DNA of 64,000 bases from the NCBI GenBank assembly GCA_033725935.1, contig MU867068.1, forward strand, positions 62,001 to 126,000, given 5' to 3'. This DNA comes from Cladorrhinum sp. PSN259 (Eukaryota; Ascomycota; Sordariomycetes; Sordariales; Podosporaceae). This document shows positions 9,976-20,903 of the stretch, in pieces. Below the pieces are notes generated by a model that had not been told where the DNA came from, did not search any database, and saw nothing but the letters and a program-made list of their open reading frames with translations. The translations under genes were made by a program, and so were the position numbers. Position 1 is the stretch's first letter. Every line of letters starts with the position of its first letter.

Positions 9976-11139
9976 ATGCTGCGTTCTAAACCTACCGTTA
10001 TCTCCTTGACCATGGCTGAGGTCAAGGAACTCCGTGACCGTCGCAGAATGAAGAACCATCTTGAACGGCTTGACAACCAAATGCCACAAATCGCTCTTCC
10101 CATAAGAGGCCGAGTCGCAGAACCCGCCGGTCCTGTGTTCACAGGCGGAGCTTCTCTCGAAATAGGACCAACAAACCAGGATCTGGTCGGACAGAGAGCA
10201 CAACCAGAAATTGTTCTGCTCCCAGATCGTTCCCGTAAAGGTGACCCTTCACGTCTGGTGCAGGTAAACAATGAGCCAACTTCCCCCAGCCGACATCTGA
10301 TCGCCATAACCCGAGGACACGGCTTGCAGGCAGGCCCTTCTACCCAGAGTTCACCAGCTGTAGACACAATCGCACCACAGCCAGAGCTTCCAGGTATCGC
10401 GTCACTGCACATCGGGCCTATTGAGCAAGAAGATAGACAACACCGCAGCTCTCGACTCAAGAGGCAGATTGCCGAGACATTGCAGGCAATTTCTCGGGAG
10501 CGACATGTGCCAGGGATAAGCCGTAGCCATGTAATGATCTGCCCATGTTCGTTACGGAGTTTCCGATATTGACAACTTGAGAATAGCTTCCCGCAGAAAC
10601 ATTCGACGGGACTGGATTGGAACCAAGTGATGTTGCGAACCCAATCACTCCCATGCGCCAACCCCGCATAGCCCGCTCTCAAAGCCAAGTAAGTTCTGGC
10701 AATGGATGCGGGCCAAAGCCGTGTCTTGGTGGGTGACTGCTAACATTACCAGGCTCAACTCGGGGATGATAGAGATACCCGGGAGCCTCCAACTGGCCGA
10801 TCTTCCAGAGTCAGCCATGCGGCATTTCAGATATATGATGACACCTTGCCCGCTTCGTCGCAGCCCCAAACACCACAGAACTTAGCTGAAGCCCGCCATC
10901 AGAGCCACATACGCGGATCATATACAGCTCCAGCTCGACGAATCTCTCCATCCCTCTTCCAAACACCAACCACGATAGGGCGACGGCGACGAGTTCGTGA
11001 ATCCAGCCCACCTGGCCTGCAAACACCTGGCATGATGGGCTTATATGGTGGCCTGGAAAACACTGATGATTCGACCCTCTTTCAACAGGGGATGATGAGA
11101 GCGATGCGGCGCTCTCAGAACTCTACAGATAACCTTTAG
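9976..11139 (+). CDS. Conserved-looking fungal protein of unknown function (SQPQTPQNLAEARH motif)
   Basis: The model has three exons: 9976-10530, 10587-10688 and 10753-11139, all in phase 0, giving 347 residues. Intron 2 is strong (GTAAGT, branch GCTAAC, acceptor CCAG). Intron 1 (GTAATG...ATAG, 56 nt) is weaker but keeps a protein-like frame and removes a stop. An alternative start at 10012 has better initiation context (GACCATGG). The protein is hydrophilic and probably disordered, with short motifs: ELRDRRRMKNHLERL near the N-terminus, SRLKRQIAETLQAISRERH mid-protein, then SHAAFQIYDDTLPASSQPQT, PQNLAEARHQS, and a C-terminal GLQTPGMMGLYGGLENTDDS. No catalytic domain, signal peptide or membrane segment is seen. 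The late motifs feel familiar from other fungal hypothetical proteins, but I cannot give a function. Confidence 0.6.
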
Positions 11140-12632
11140 CTGACGCACATGTACACCTATTGGGGAGAGAAGGTGAACGGTATTTTATCATTCAGTCAGA
11201 GATGATGTTGGTGTTGGCTCTCGCCTAGCAAAACTGGTTAGATCCAAACATTGTACTCTAGCGTTTTAGCAAAGTAGAGCAGAAATAGCCCTCGAGAGTT
11301 CCGTCGTTTCACCAATCTGTGTTTGGACAACCGAAAACCATGGGTAAGGATAGGAAAGAGGACAAGCACAGGTTGGACAGTGTAGCGTGTGTAGGCACTC
11401 GGTAGAATACACAGTACGCGATTCATAACTGCCTTTGATGACCTTGCATAAATGTGGCTGGGTTATGCGAAGCCAGGGCAGAGAAAAAGGCAACACAAAA
11501 AATCAGCTCTTTGGTTATTCGCGGGAGGCAAGAGAGGAGTGTGTCTAAAAAGCCCATCATTTCTGTCGCCTCCGATTGGCTGTGCCAATATTCAGGGTTG
11601 AGAGGGGTGGGAATCAGAGTCAGGAAAGGGGCGTGGCGCTTGAGGCGAGCGCTGGCAACCTGGAAGAACAAAAAAGGTCCGGGCGGTCAGGCGGTCCTCG
11701 GATCTGACAGAATCAGAAATGAATTTGCCGGCCTCACCGGGCGGGCAATGGAGCGAAGGACCAAAGCATGGACCCGAACGGCACGGGAGCACTGAGCGGG
11801 GGCGGCGGCCAGGAAGGCCTTGGCAGCAGCAACCAGAGGGCAGCAGCCGATCTAACCGTATCTGGCTATGATATCTTCCGCCCGATGTGCCCTCTCTTGC
11901 GACACACAAGACCAGGCCAATCAAGAAGCGGGTGTGGGGAGTGACCCACTCCTGAAAGTCTGACCAATGGGGTGTTGCAAAGGCCTTTCCCTCCTGCGGC
12001 GCATCCACAGCTGCGAGCTCCGCTGGTTTTTTGTCTGCCTCGCACGCAGTCCTTTGCATGTTCCACGTCTCACGCTGCTGCCGGTCGTATCCTTCTCCTC
12101 CCAGGTCCTCCTTTCGCCGCCTGCACGCTCTTCTCCTTCCCCTTCTTTCTCTCCCACATCCGCTTCCCACACATATATTCACCCTGCCCTCTCACTCTTC
12201 TTTTTCACTTTCTCTTTCCACTCTCCCACCGCAACCGGCCCTGCCAGTCGCACACCTGCTCTTCCCACTTACACGGCATCTCAACCTCGTTGCCGCCGCG
12301 TGCCCTACCTACCTCACCCATCACCTCCTACCTTGACACCTTGCTGGCCTCCCACACCACCGCGGCCACTTACCCATTGTCATCCTCACCATCTCGACTT
12401 CGTCGCCCACTGATCACCTTCCCTTCTCCTGGCCAATTGCCTTATCAACCCCGGCCAATCCTTGTCTCAAGACCTAACCAAAGCATCAGTTCCCAGCACC
12501 TACACAACACACAATTCGCAGCACAACGCACCAGATCATTCTGACACGCGTTTGATCTGACCAGTGTCACTTCATTCGCCAGTTAACCCATTATTCTTAC
12601 CCACTTATCTAGTGCCCTTACAGATACCCAAG
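11140..12632. other. Spacer with pyrimidine-rich leader
   Basis: From about 12050 to 12560 the plus strand is strongly C/T-rich, typical of a long fungal 5' leader or core promoter for the gene starting at 12633. Long ORFs here read as Ser/Pro/Leu/His strings from CT-rich DNA and are not credible proteins. Confidence 0.5.
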
Positions 12633-13547
12633 ATGCCTTCTTTTGATCGCGTCTACGGTTCGTCGCCGGTTCTTGCCATGTCGCCACAAGCCATACACCA
12701 GAACTCGCTCAGTAAATCTTTCCTGCAGCACCAACAATCCATGCCGCTCAACAAACCAGTTTCTTGGCCGACTCAGATCATTCACACTTCATCCATGGCT
12801 GGTCGCAAGCGGTCCAGAGACGAGGCAGCCGTCAATCTTGATCCTCCCGAGAAGATGGTAGAAGCACCCGTCATCAAAGAGTCTGAGGATGAGTGGGTCT
12901 ATGGCCCAGGAATGACGCTCATCAAGAAGAGCGCTGGCTACGTTGCAGATGCAAGCAGCCAGTCTGGCACATGGGTTGAGGAGCAAGCCGCAAAAGAACA
13001 AGCCCGCAAAACCGAGGCTGCTCTTCTCGCCCAGCAGCAACTTTCACAGTCTCGTCCGTCTCTACGAAGTCACAAATCGCAACGTCTTGAAATGAGGGTA
13101 CCCAGCAATGAAAGATTCCCAAGTCGCAGTCCGACTCGCGAGGCTGCCAATTCACTTTCAGCCTCTCCAGACTCCATTGCTCAGCCAATTGTGGATGACT
13201 TCACGTACCATCTCGGTATTGGCTGGAGCCGCATTAGCGACGACGAGCATATTCAAGCTGCTGCACGCGGTTGGGCCCGCTACATTGAGAACCATTACCC
13301 AGTCACCAACGCCAAGATTCTCCTGGAGAGTCGTGGCCTCCAATCATACCTAGTTGAAGCCGCTGAAGGCTACTTTTTATTCGCCGAAAACCTCCGTCAA
13401 GGTCGCCTTGTCAGCAAACTGGCCGATCAGGCTCTTCAAAACCTCAAGACGTCACCACCCACGTTCGACGGGCTCGAGACCATGTCGGCCTCTGAAACCC
13501 CCATACAGACGGCCACCATCACGTCTAACGACATGGACATGAGCTGA
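12633..13547 (+). CDS. Conserved Pezizomycotina protein of unknown function (YHLGIGW protein)
   Basis: A single exon of 304 residues; the frame is open upstream but the first ATG is at 12633 (AAGATGCC). The N-terminal half is disordered and contains a basic patch (MAGRKRSRDEAAV, possible nuclear signal) followed by EDEWVYGPGMTLIKKSAGYV. The C-terminal globular region, about residues 188-282, reads YHLGIGWSRISDDEHIQAAA, then GWARYIENHYPV, LLESRGLQSYLVEA, EGYFLFAENLRQGRLVS and SPPTFDGLETM. From memory this block recurs across filamentous ascomycetes, but I know no assigned function. It looks all-helical, with several aromatic residues. No transmembrane segment or signal peptide is visible. The nuclear location is only suggested by the basic patch. 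Confidence 0.82.
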   Translation: MPSFDRVYGSSPVLAMSPQAIHQNSLSKSFLQHQQSMPLNKPVSWPTQIIHTSSMAGRKRSRDEAAVNLDPPEKMVEAPVIKESEDEWVYGPGMTLIKKSAGYVADASSQSGTWVEEQAAKEQARKTEAALLAQQQLSQSRPSLRSHKSQRLEMRVPSNERFPSRSPTREAANSLSASPDSIAQPIVDDFTYHLGIGWSRISDDEHIQAAARGWARYIENHYPVTNAKILLESRGLQSYLVEAAEGYFLFAENLRQGRLVSKLADQALQNLKTSPPTFDGLETMSASETPIQTATITSNDMDMS

Positions 13548-15780
13548 GCGGACTTTTTCTCTCTCCAGATTTCACTAGGTTTTCATTGGCGTTGAAGGGA
13601 TGGATCTGCACTTTTTTGTTACTGCAGCGCAAGCTCTGCGTTGAATGGTCTTGTTGGTCAGCATGGCGTTGAACACATGGCAGCGTCCACTGCGATTCGA
13701 TTTTCTACGAAACATCTTTTTTTCTCAACGGTTTTGATTTCAACGGGGCGTTGAAAAAGGTAATCTGGCTTTTGCGATTTTCTCACTTTCTCTACAGGAG
13801 GGGCAATTTTTCACAGTTGGACGGGGGATTGGTTTCTACGACAAACGAATTGTGTATTACTAGCTAGCCTCAATATGAAGCACAAACAATCAAGCAAGCT
13901 ATCAAGCAAGCGTGTCCAATGAGTTGGTGCCATGCAAGTAATAGTGAACCGAGTATATCTTATGAAAATTACATAGCAGTGCGGTCATCGTCCCTGAATA
14001 GCCGAGATTCAAGTCAGTTGGCCAGTCAACCGACCGACGTGAAGGCCGTTGAATAAAGTCGGTGGTGGCTTGGGATTGAGTTTCCTAACGTTAGGGGGAA
14101 GCAGCTTGGACAAAGAACGGTCTCAGAGTCAATTGTTCAATTGATCGGGTATGGGATGACTTGGTATCGGCATCCGTCTTCCACCTCAATCTATCTGAAC
14201 CCCCTCTCTCAAGTATTATCCGGAGTCCGAGAACATCTGTGTACGTAGTACCTGGTATTTATCGTCGCTGTTCACGCCCCGGAAATCCTGCTGTGCAGTT
14301 GGTCCGGTGCCAGTCATATACAGATGTTGGCAGCTGACAGATCACTATAAGCAGACAGAGATGCAATCCCAGCCTCCATATCCTGAAGAATGTTGGTTCT
14401 GTCACTTTCCCGAGGACCAGTATCCGCTCCGGCACCGACCCGGTGACCTCTCGTTCTAAAGTTTAAACGGTGAGATGGATCAGATTTATTTTCCATAACG
14501 CTTTTTTTGCATTTAATATTTTACAAGGATTGCCCATCGGACAAAGCCTACAATGTCTGCTGCATCACTGTGTGATAGGTGTCCTCTTGCGACTAGTAAG
14601 TTACTAGAGACAGCATACAAAGAAAACCGGATGAAGCTGGTGTTACACGATGCATAAACGCGGGGTTGACACGATATCTCCCCCTGGCGGCGACCCGCAA
14701 GAGCTTCCTGAATCCTGGCCGCATACGGTCGCGTATGTATGCTCGCATCGCGACTTTGCACTACAGCAGCAAGTTGCTGCTACTCCTGCAAGAAGGATGC
14801 AGGTTGGTAAACAAACAATACGCCATCCATTTTCCCTTTTGTTTTGTCTTTGTCGTTTCATCCCTCGAATCAAGCCTTGTTTTGATTGTTTTTCTTCCTT
14901 TTCCATTTCCAACTTCCATTCTGTTTTCCCCAATCTACCGGTTCTGGCCCCAAACAGCTGGGAACGGTCTCCTCGCCAATCGTTTTCTGGTTTCGGCAGA
15001 GGCATCGAAAGTGCCGAGCTCCAATCTTTCCAGGTTTTTTTTTTGTGCGAACCCTGGCAACAAAATAACCGTAGGAAGTGGCGAGCCGCAAACAGCTGCC
15101 TCCCTACAATTCGGTTCGCCGTCGAAAGCCGGGAGCAGCAGCGAGTACGCTGCACACCATACCTACCGTACACGCTCGCCCGTGGACGAACCACACAGCC
15201 TCTTCACGCTCACCTTGCCGAGTCACAAGCCCCCAACCAGAGACAGGAGTACCACTCAGCAGGACATCAGCTACATCCTGTCAGGGGACCGGGGCAAAAG
15301 ATAATTAGTGAATGGAAAGGAGGTCTGGCTGTCTGCCTTGACAAGCGTGTTTTGTGGGGACAAGCACACGCCATCGTGAGAAATTCATGCTTTCCTTCTT
15401 TTTTTTTTTGGTTTCATTCTTGTTTTTTTATCTTTCATCTCACCTTCTGTTTCCTGTTTTGAAGGTCCAGTGTCCAGCCACTGGACTTTGCTCCAAAGTT
15501 GCCTGCGCCGTCGCCTGTCAGCTGCATCAACCCCTCTTGGTGCAACCCATCAATCTCTTATCGGCCTGTTGTCAGCTGCCAATCCTCCTACCCACTCCAT
15601 TCGCTTAGTTAGTCGGCATCCCGCCGTCGACGGGGAGACCTGGGAGGCAGCCTAGGAGGAGGTTTTGATTTGAAGCTATTTCCACACTTGCGCAAAGATA
15701 TATACTATAAGGAGGAGGAAAGCATTGGGGGGAACAAATTCTCAGCCGGAAAAGGGCGACATCCACTCAAGTCGGCATCC
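13548..15780. other. Long spacer and probable leader of the BTB-like gene
   Basis: The spacer is 2.2 kb. 13550-14640 shows nothing recognisable. 14650-15780 is T/C-rich in parts and probably contains promoter and 5' leader of the next gene. The 270-codon plus-strand frame at 14650-15462 has the Phe/Ser/Leu/Cys-rich composition of translated pyrimidine tracts and is not called. Confidence 0.45.
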
Positions 15781-17541
15781 ATGGTGTCGCATCATAGCGA
15801 CCACTCGTTGGCGCTGCGGGGAGCAGCGTCGGCCGTCGGGACCACCAGCACGGGCGGACATGGACATCATCGCACAGCACAATCCCATGTCTCATCTCGT
15901 TCGCGACGATATAACCGATCGCATGCCGGCGGCGCTTCATTTGTACCACAGAACGAGTTCCCAGTCTTCAGTCACAGCGGCGATGTCGACATTATTGTGC
16001 GAGTCCCCTCCGGCCATGAGAACCGCTATCTCCTCCACCGCCACAATTTAACGCGATGTTCCGGTTTCTTTGAGGCAAGCACAAGCAATGAATGGTCGCG
16101 CGCAACGACCGTACCCGAACTGCCACCTCCACCAACAGCCGGCGCAATCGAGGCCGCGAGGAGGCCGTCAGAAGATGGGCAGTTGGCAAGAATAGACGAC
16201 GAAGCAGGAGGGAACAAACTGCAAGCATCCTCAACAGCCCTCGGACCCGTCAAGAAGCGGTGGAGGTATGAGCTCGATTTCGGCGCGGAAGGCGATGACA
16301 TCCCAATGCTGGTACAGAAGGAAGAAGACCGCGGCCCACCGCCAACAGTTACGAACTCGCTCTTTGGCGGCCCGCCGGCGCCATCATCGTCATTACATTC
16401 CTCCTCTCGACGAGACAGCAAATCAGGCTTCTTCCGCTCCGTTGCTAACCTCAGTCTCTCTTCGCATCACCAACCTTCCTTACCTCCACCGACCCCAGCC
16501 GAACAGGACCTTCTCCGCGACTACGATAACCTCTTTCGGATCATGTACAATTACCCACCATACCTGGAGAGCATCAACATCGCGGACGCATACATACAGT
16601 GCAAGTCACTCTTGACTCTTGCGGACCAATACGACGCTTTGCCAGTAGTCGGTCCACGGGTCGATCACCACCTCTTACAGTTCCAATCCCGACTCTGGAA
16701 ACAAATAGCCAAATATCCCATCTCTTACCTCCGATTAGGCTACCTCGCCCGGTCAAAAGTCATATTTCAGGAAGCGCTAGTCCACGTGGTAGGACAATGG
16801 CCAGCGGGGGAGAGATCGATCCGCGCCGCTCTGCCGGAATCAGTAGTCGACATAATAGAAGATAAAGTCGACGAACTGGAGGAAACCGTCTCGAGAATTG
16901 AAGCCCGTCTATTCAGGCTCAGCCTAGTCAACAGTCGAACAGGAGAGCGGGTATCACCGGGAAACAACTACCTGGACTGGTTAGCAGTCAGCCTGTTTCG
17001 CCAATGGCTGGCCGAGAACACAGTCCCGGTGCCGGTACCGTCCGTCCCCATGGTTACGTTTTCTGACTCTTCGAACTCGAACTCGAACAATAACAATAAT
17101 AATCGACCGCCACAAGAAAGGAACAGGCCAAACTCGTCGCGGACTCGTGGTTCGAGCTCGGCATCTAGCAGTTCCGCTCTGACCACGAGAAACTCTCAAC
17201 AAACACCGGCTCCTCCACCCGCGCCGCCATCCGTGATTTCGCTTGGAAGGACGTATAGGATATTAGGTTCGTCGAGCAATGGCGACAGTAAATCGGGGTA
17301 TTTATCTCACGATGAATGCAAGAGGTTTCTGAAGCTCACGCCGGATTTTTACTCGAGGGATAATTTAAGGAGGTTCGAGAAGAGGATTGAAGAGCTGAAG
17401 GCTATGGCTAGGGAGGTTGTGAGGCCGTTGATGGGGACTGGACTTGAGTTGGAGCTGACGGGTGCTGCGGGGGAGGGTGGGGTTGGGTATTTGACTTGTG
17501 TTCGGTTGGGCGAGAGGGAGCTGCCTTGGAGGGATTGTTGA
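15781..17541 (+). CDS. BTB/POZ-like domain protein with a long insertion
   Basis: A single exon of 586 residues from the first in-frame ATG at 15781 (CCATGG context); the frame is open further 5' but has no ATG. BTB domains are dimerisation and scaffold modules, often substrate adaptors. The first half of the fold is at residues ~58-98 (PVFSHSGDVDIIVRVPSG, then YLLHRHNLTRCSGFFEAS). The second half is at ~243-300 (DLFRIMYNYPPYLESINIAD, then SLLTLADQYDALPVVGPRVD). Between them lies a ~145-residue Ser/Pro-rich insertion. A helical region follows (LWKQIAKYPISYLRLGYLAR to ESVVDIIEDKVDELEE), then a Ser/Asn-rich low-complexity stretch (SNSNSNNNNNN) and a C-terminal block with GYLSHDECKRFLKLTPDFYS. 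Substrate and partner are unknown. Confidence 0.78.
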   Translation: MVSHHSDHSLALRGAASAVGTTSTGGHGHHRTAQSHVSSRSRRYNRSHAGGASFVPQNEFPVFSHSGDVDIIVRVPSGHENRYLLHRHNLTRCSGFFEASTSNEWSRATTVPELPPPPTAGAIEAARRPSEDGQLARIDDEAGGNKLQASSTALGPVKKRWRYELDFGAEGDDIPMLVQKEEDRGPPPTVTNSLFGGPPAPSSSLHSSSRRDSKSGFFRSVANLSLSSHHQPSLPPPTPAEQDLLRDYDNLFRIMYNYPPYLESINIADAYIQCKSLLTLADQYDALPVVGPRVDHHLLQFQSRLWKQIAKYPISYLRLGYLARSKVIFQEALVHVVGQWPAGERSIRAALPESVVDIIEDKVDELEETVSRIEARLFRLSLVNSRTGERVSPGNNYLDWLAVSLFRQWLAENTVPVPVPSVPMVTFSDSSNSNSNNNNNNRPPQERNRPNSSRTRGSSSASSSSALTTRNSQQTPAPPPAPPSVISLGRTYRILGSSSNGDSKSGYLSHDECKRFLKLTPDFYSRDNLRRFEKRIEELKAMAREVVRPLMGTGLELELTGAAGEGGVGYLTCVRLGERELPWRDC

Positions 17542-17681
17542 GCTGCGTTAGAGTTATGAGGTTGAGAAGGGTGAAAGGTTGAAGGGCGAGGGTGAAAGGG
17601 GGGTTGGATGGTGAAGCGGATTTTATCCAAGGGAGAATCTCTGCTGGTTGGAGATGTGGATAAAAGATATTGGGGGATGGG

Positions 17682-17700
17682 AGAGAGAGAGAGAGAGAGT
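17682..17700. repeat. (GA)n microsatellite
   Basis: An uninterrupted run of GA dinucleotides just 3' of the BTB-like gene. Confidence 0.85.
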
Positions 17701-17993
17701 ATGTGATATACATGATGATGATGATGCGATGTGTGTGATGGATGAAAGTGACGGGTGCAATGAGCATATTTTTTTTTGGATATTCATTTTTGAATCACAT
17801 GGGAACCGAGATGACGCATGGATGGGCACTTGACGGATGGATGGGCACTTGGATATAACGCGTATTTTTGGCACTCCTTTTTTTTTTTCCCGGTCGGTTT
17901 TCTAGTTGTTGAGGATACCCCATTTTACATGGCAATTTTTTTATATTATTATCATTATTATTATCAAATTCGGTTTTTATGATAGTTGTTATT

Positions 17994-18034
<41 letters not shown>
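17994..18034. repeat. (GTT)n microsatellite
   Basis: About 13 uninterrupted TTG/GTT triplets. Confidence 0.9.
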
Positions 18035-18112
18035 ATCGGCGAGATGGGATGGTTTCTTGGTTTCTGTTATAAAGTTTGTTTAACATATATATATAAAGAA
18101 TCATCATCATAG

Positions 18113-18146
18113 GTTTTTTTTGTTTTTTTTTGTTTTTTTTTGTTTT
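18113..18146. repeat. (T8G)n repeat
   Basis: Three successive runs of eight T separated by single G residues. Confidence 0.85.
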
Positions 18147-18238
18147 GGAATATTTGATAATATTTATCTATATTCCTATCTTATTCTTTTTTTTACACGA
18201 CTTTTTTTCCTTCTCTCTTATTCTTGTTCTTGGGTTCG

Positions 18239-18267
18239 TGGGTGAGTGAGTGAGTGAGTGAATGAGT
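18239..18267. repeat. (GTGA)n microsatellite
   Basis: Six or seven GTGA/GAGT tetranucleotides with one A-for-G variant. Confidence 0.8.
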
Positions 18268-19529
18268 GCGCTGCAATCTTGGAATTTTTTCTTTGCAAAA
18301 AATCATATCTAGATTATCTATCAAAGTAATGTACCTGCAAATATATCTATCCTCTTTCATTTGTTGGAATTAATGCCTGCTGTAAGGCCTGCGAGGCTCA
18401 CTCGGTTATTATTGTTGTTGTTGTTGGGCTTGAGAGAAAGGGATGACAGGCATGCTTGAAGCAAGGAAGACGGGAAGGGAGGGAATAAGATAGAGGGAAA
18501 AGAGAAAGTGCCAAAAACGAGAGAAAATGAAATAGCAGACCTAACTAGATGATTGTACCGATTCATTCCAGAGCCAACAGTTAGGTATACTTTGCCCGTT
18601 TAATATTCAGACAGACGGGAAAGGAATAAAATCAAGAGGCAACTTGTGTAATGTATGTACATGTACATAAATTTAAAACGGCGAACTCGCTCACAACAAC
18701 GAGTGGTCGCACTCCACCGATGCCGAGTTGCTGTTTGCTTCAGCTCCGATGGTTGGCCGATTTCTGTCATCCTTTGGGTTGGAGGGCATGATCAACTTTG
18801 CAATGGGCCACGATCGAAGAGAGCATTTGTAATATAATTTCAATTCTTTCTTCAAGTAAATCTGGAAAATGTACATCACCATCAAACCCCCGTTGTTCAA
18901 CAATAAACAAGGCAAGATCCAAGCAGCGGTCTGCAGGCGAGGTTAATCAAGAACCGGACTTCTACCCCCGATTCTTGCCATCCTAGGGATGGATATTACT
19001 ATTCGCCAAGCGTATACCTCGAAAACCGTGAGACTAGTGGTTAACGCGGAGATATTTTGGCGGTTGTTTCACATGCAAAGAGATTGATATAGATATCACT
19101 GCTACGAAGACCGAAGAGAGAGATGGCCACAAGTAACTGCTAGACCTCTGTCTCTCTCCCGGTCAGTGAACGAGCTTACCGTTGACATGTCGGGACATGA
19201 CTCTCCCTGAGTAAGGACACAAAAAGAAAATAAAGCTTCGGGATAAACCTCCCATGGAGCATAATTCACCGAAGTGAAAAATGGCCATTGAGAACAAAAC
19301 TCTGTTTCTCGAATTCGTGATGTGGGGTAATATCTCAAATCATCTAACCGTTAATCCTCCCTTTTTCCTGTCCCTTGCATGAAACCTGTTTCCGAAAGTC
19401 GAAAGAAAAGAAAAACGCCGAGATGTCGACCGAGTAGTTCTGATGGAACTGGGTATCCGTGTGGTCGAGTCGAAGTTCGAGAGAGAGTAATGTTCATTGT
19501 TTTTTGTCTTTGTCCCTCAGATCAAGAAT

Positions 19530-20073
19530 TTAGGCGGAAACCTTGACCTTGACGACCTGCTCACGGCCAGCCTTGATGCGGGCAAGGATATCCTCACGGT
19601 CCTTGTCAAGCTTGAGCTTGGTAATGACGACGTTGGAGGGGTGGATGCCGAGAGGGACGGACTGGCCGGAGGCCTTGTCGCGGGTGACGCGCTCGACGTG
19701 GATGACGTACTTGAGGCGGTAGACGGAAGTGACCTTGCCCTCCTTGCCCTTCTGGGTGCCGCGGACAATGGTGACCTCGTCGTCCTTGCGGACGGGGATG
19801 CTGCGGACCTGTTTTCATTCTTGTCAGAAGCCGCAATCGGTGAAAAGTTCTCGTCATCGGCAACATACGTTGTACTTCTCACGGAGCTCCTTGGAGAGGG
19901 GAGCGCTCATGATGTCGCGGCGAACGCTGGAAGGCGCCTTGAAGTGGGCCTTGCGAGACTTGCGTCTCGAGGACGAAACCTCTGCACAAAGAAAAAGAAC
20001 CGATCGTCAATATTTCTGCTTCAAAGCCATTCCATTTGGATAGCGGAATAAACTCACTGGTGTTGACGGCCAT
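19530..20073 (-). CDS. RPL26: 60S ribosomal protein L26 (uL24)
   Basis: Three exons: 20073-20058 (16 nt), 19981-19869, 19808-19530, giving 135 residues, the usual size for cytosolic uL24. uL24 binds 23S/28S-type rRNA near the polypeptide exit tunnel. Motifs seen in order: SSSRRKSRKAHFKAPSSVRR, SAPLSKELREKYNVRSIPVR, the KOW segment KDDEVTIVRGTQKGKEGKV, YVIHVERVTRDKASGQ, and GIHPSNVVITKLKLDKDRED, which matches the conserved signature. Introns of 76 and 60 nt use GTGAGT/GCAG and GTATGT/ACAG. A very short first exon with an intron right after the start region is common in fungal ribosomal protein genes. The 830-bp upstream spacer holds its promoter. Confidence 0.96.
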
Positions 20074-20903
20074 TGTGATTGATCTGGTGGGCAGAGAGGA
20101 CAAGGACTTCTCGGTTGCTGATGGATCGCCGTGATCTTGACAACAGAGAAGAGAGGAAATAAATGGGTAAAAGTTTCTTGTGGGTTTTGGTTGCCAAAAT
20201 TGGCGAAGCCCTTGTGGGGCGGCAGCTGACCGCTTTTGGAATCTCGGTGGCATAAATGTGGGGCCGGTATTTCTGCAGGACTGCCGCCGGGCGGCTGTCA
20301 CCTGTCAGATACCAGCTCTAATCCCAGAGCTTGACGAGTTGAGATGGCTTCAGTTTTGGAAGTAGGAGGCAGTTGTTATGCTCTTTGGGATTAGGCTGCA
20401 AACTACGAGCATCTCTCACATATACATTCTCCAAAGTCCACAGGAAAGCATCACTGTTGCATCTGAATCTTATTCTTCATATCCAAAACCCAATATTAAA
20501 CATGACAATAACTTTGCCCTTTCCTATACCCCTATAAACCAAACACTGACAACTCATTATATTCAGCTTTTTTCAACAATAACGACCTCGACGCCCTCGC
20601 CATGAAAACTGAACCAACCACCAAGCAAAGACCCTTTCTCAGGAGAACATAAAAAGAATACCATCCCGATGCCATGCTTTTGTAACAGAGAAATGCCCTT
20701 TTTCGCCCATGGGGTATATATCCAAAACGAAAAAACAAACGATATAACACCCTAGACAAACAGAGAAAAAGAACTCCACATGATATCCCTCCTGCCTTTT
20801 CCTCCTACCACCAAACGCCAACTACCATTCAAACACCGTGTCCAATCAAATATGTAACTTATCCTAGGCCGCTGTTGCATGCACTCTCTATCACCTTCAC
20901 TAC
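20074..20903. other. RPL26 promoter region and SFI1 3' flank
   Basis: Both neighbours are on the minus strand, so this holds the SFI1 3' UTR and the RPL26 promoter. No defined regulatory element could be recognised with confidence. Confidence 0.5.

Larger units (their letters stand above)
17542..19529. other. Intergenic, microsatellite-rich
   Basis: Convergent spacer between the BTB-like gene and RPL26. It holds several simple repeats between 17.68 and 18.43 kb and no credible gene. Confidence 0.6.

Noticed and set aside
11972..12544. 190-codon plus-strand frame in CT-rich DNA
   Set aside because: Low-complexity Ser/Pro/Leu/His translation of a pyrimidine-rich leader; no motif.
14650..15462. 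270-codon plus-strand frame before the BTB-like gene
   Set aside because: Phe/Ser/Cys-rich composition from T/C tracts with overlapping frames of similar length; more likely leader or promoter.
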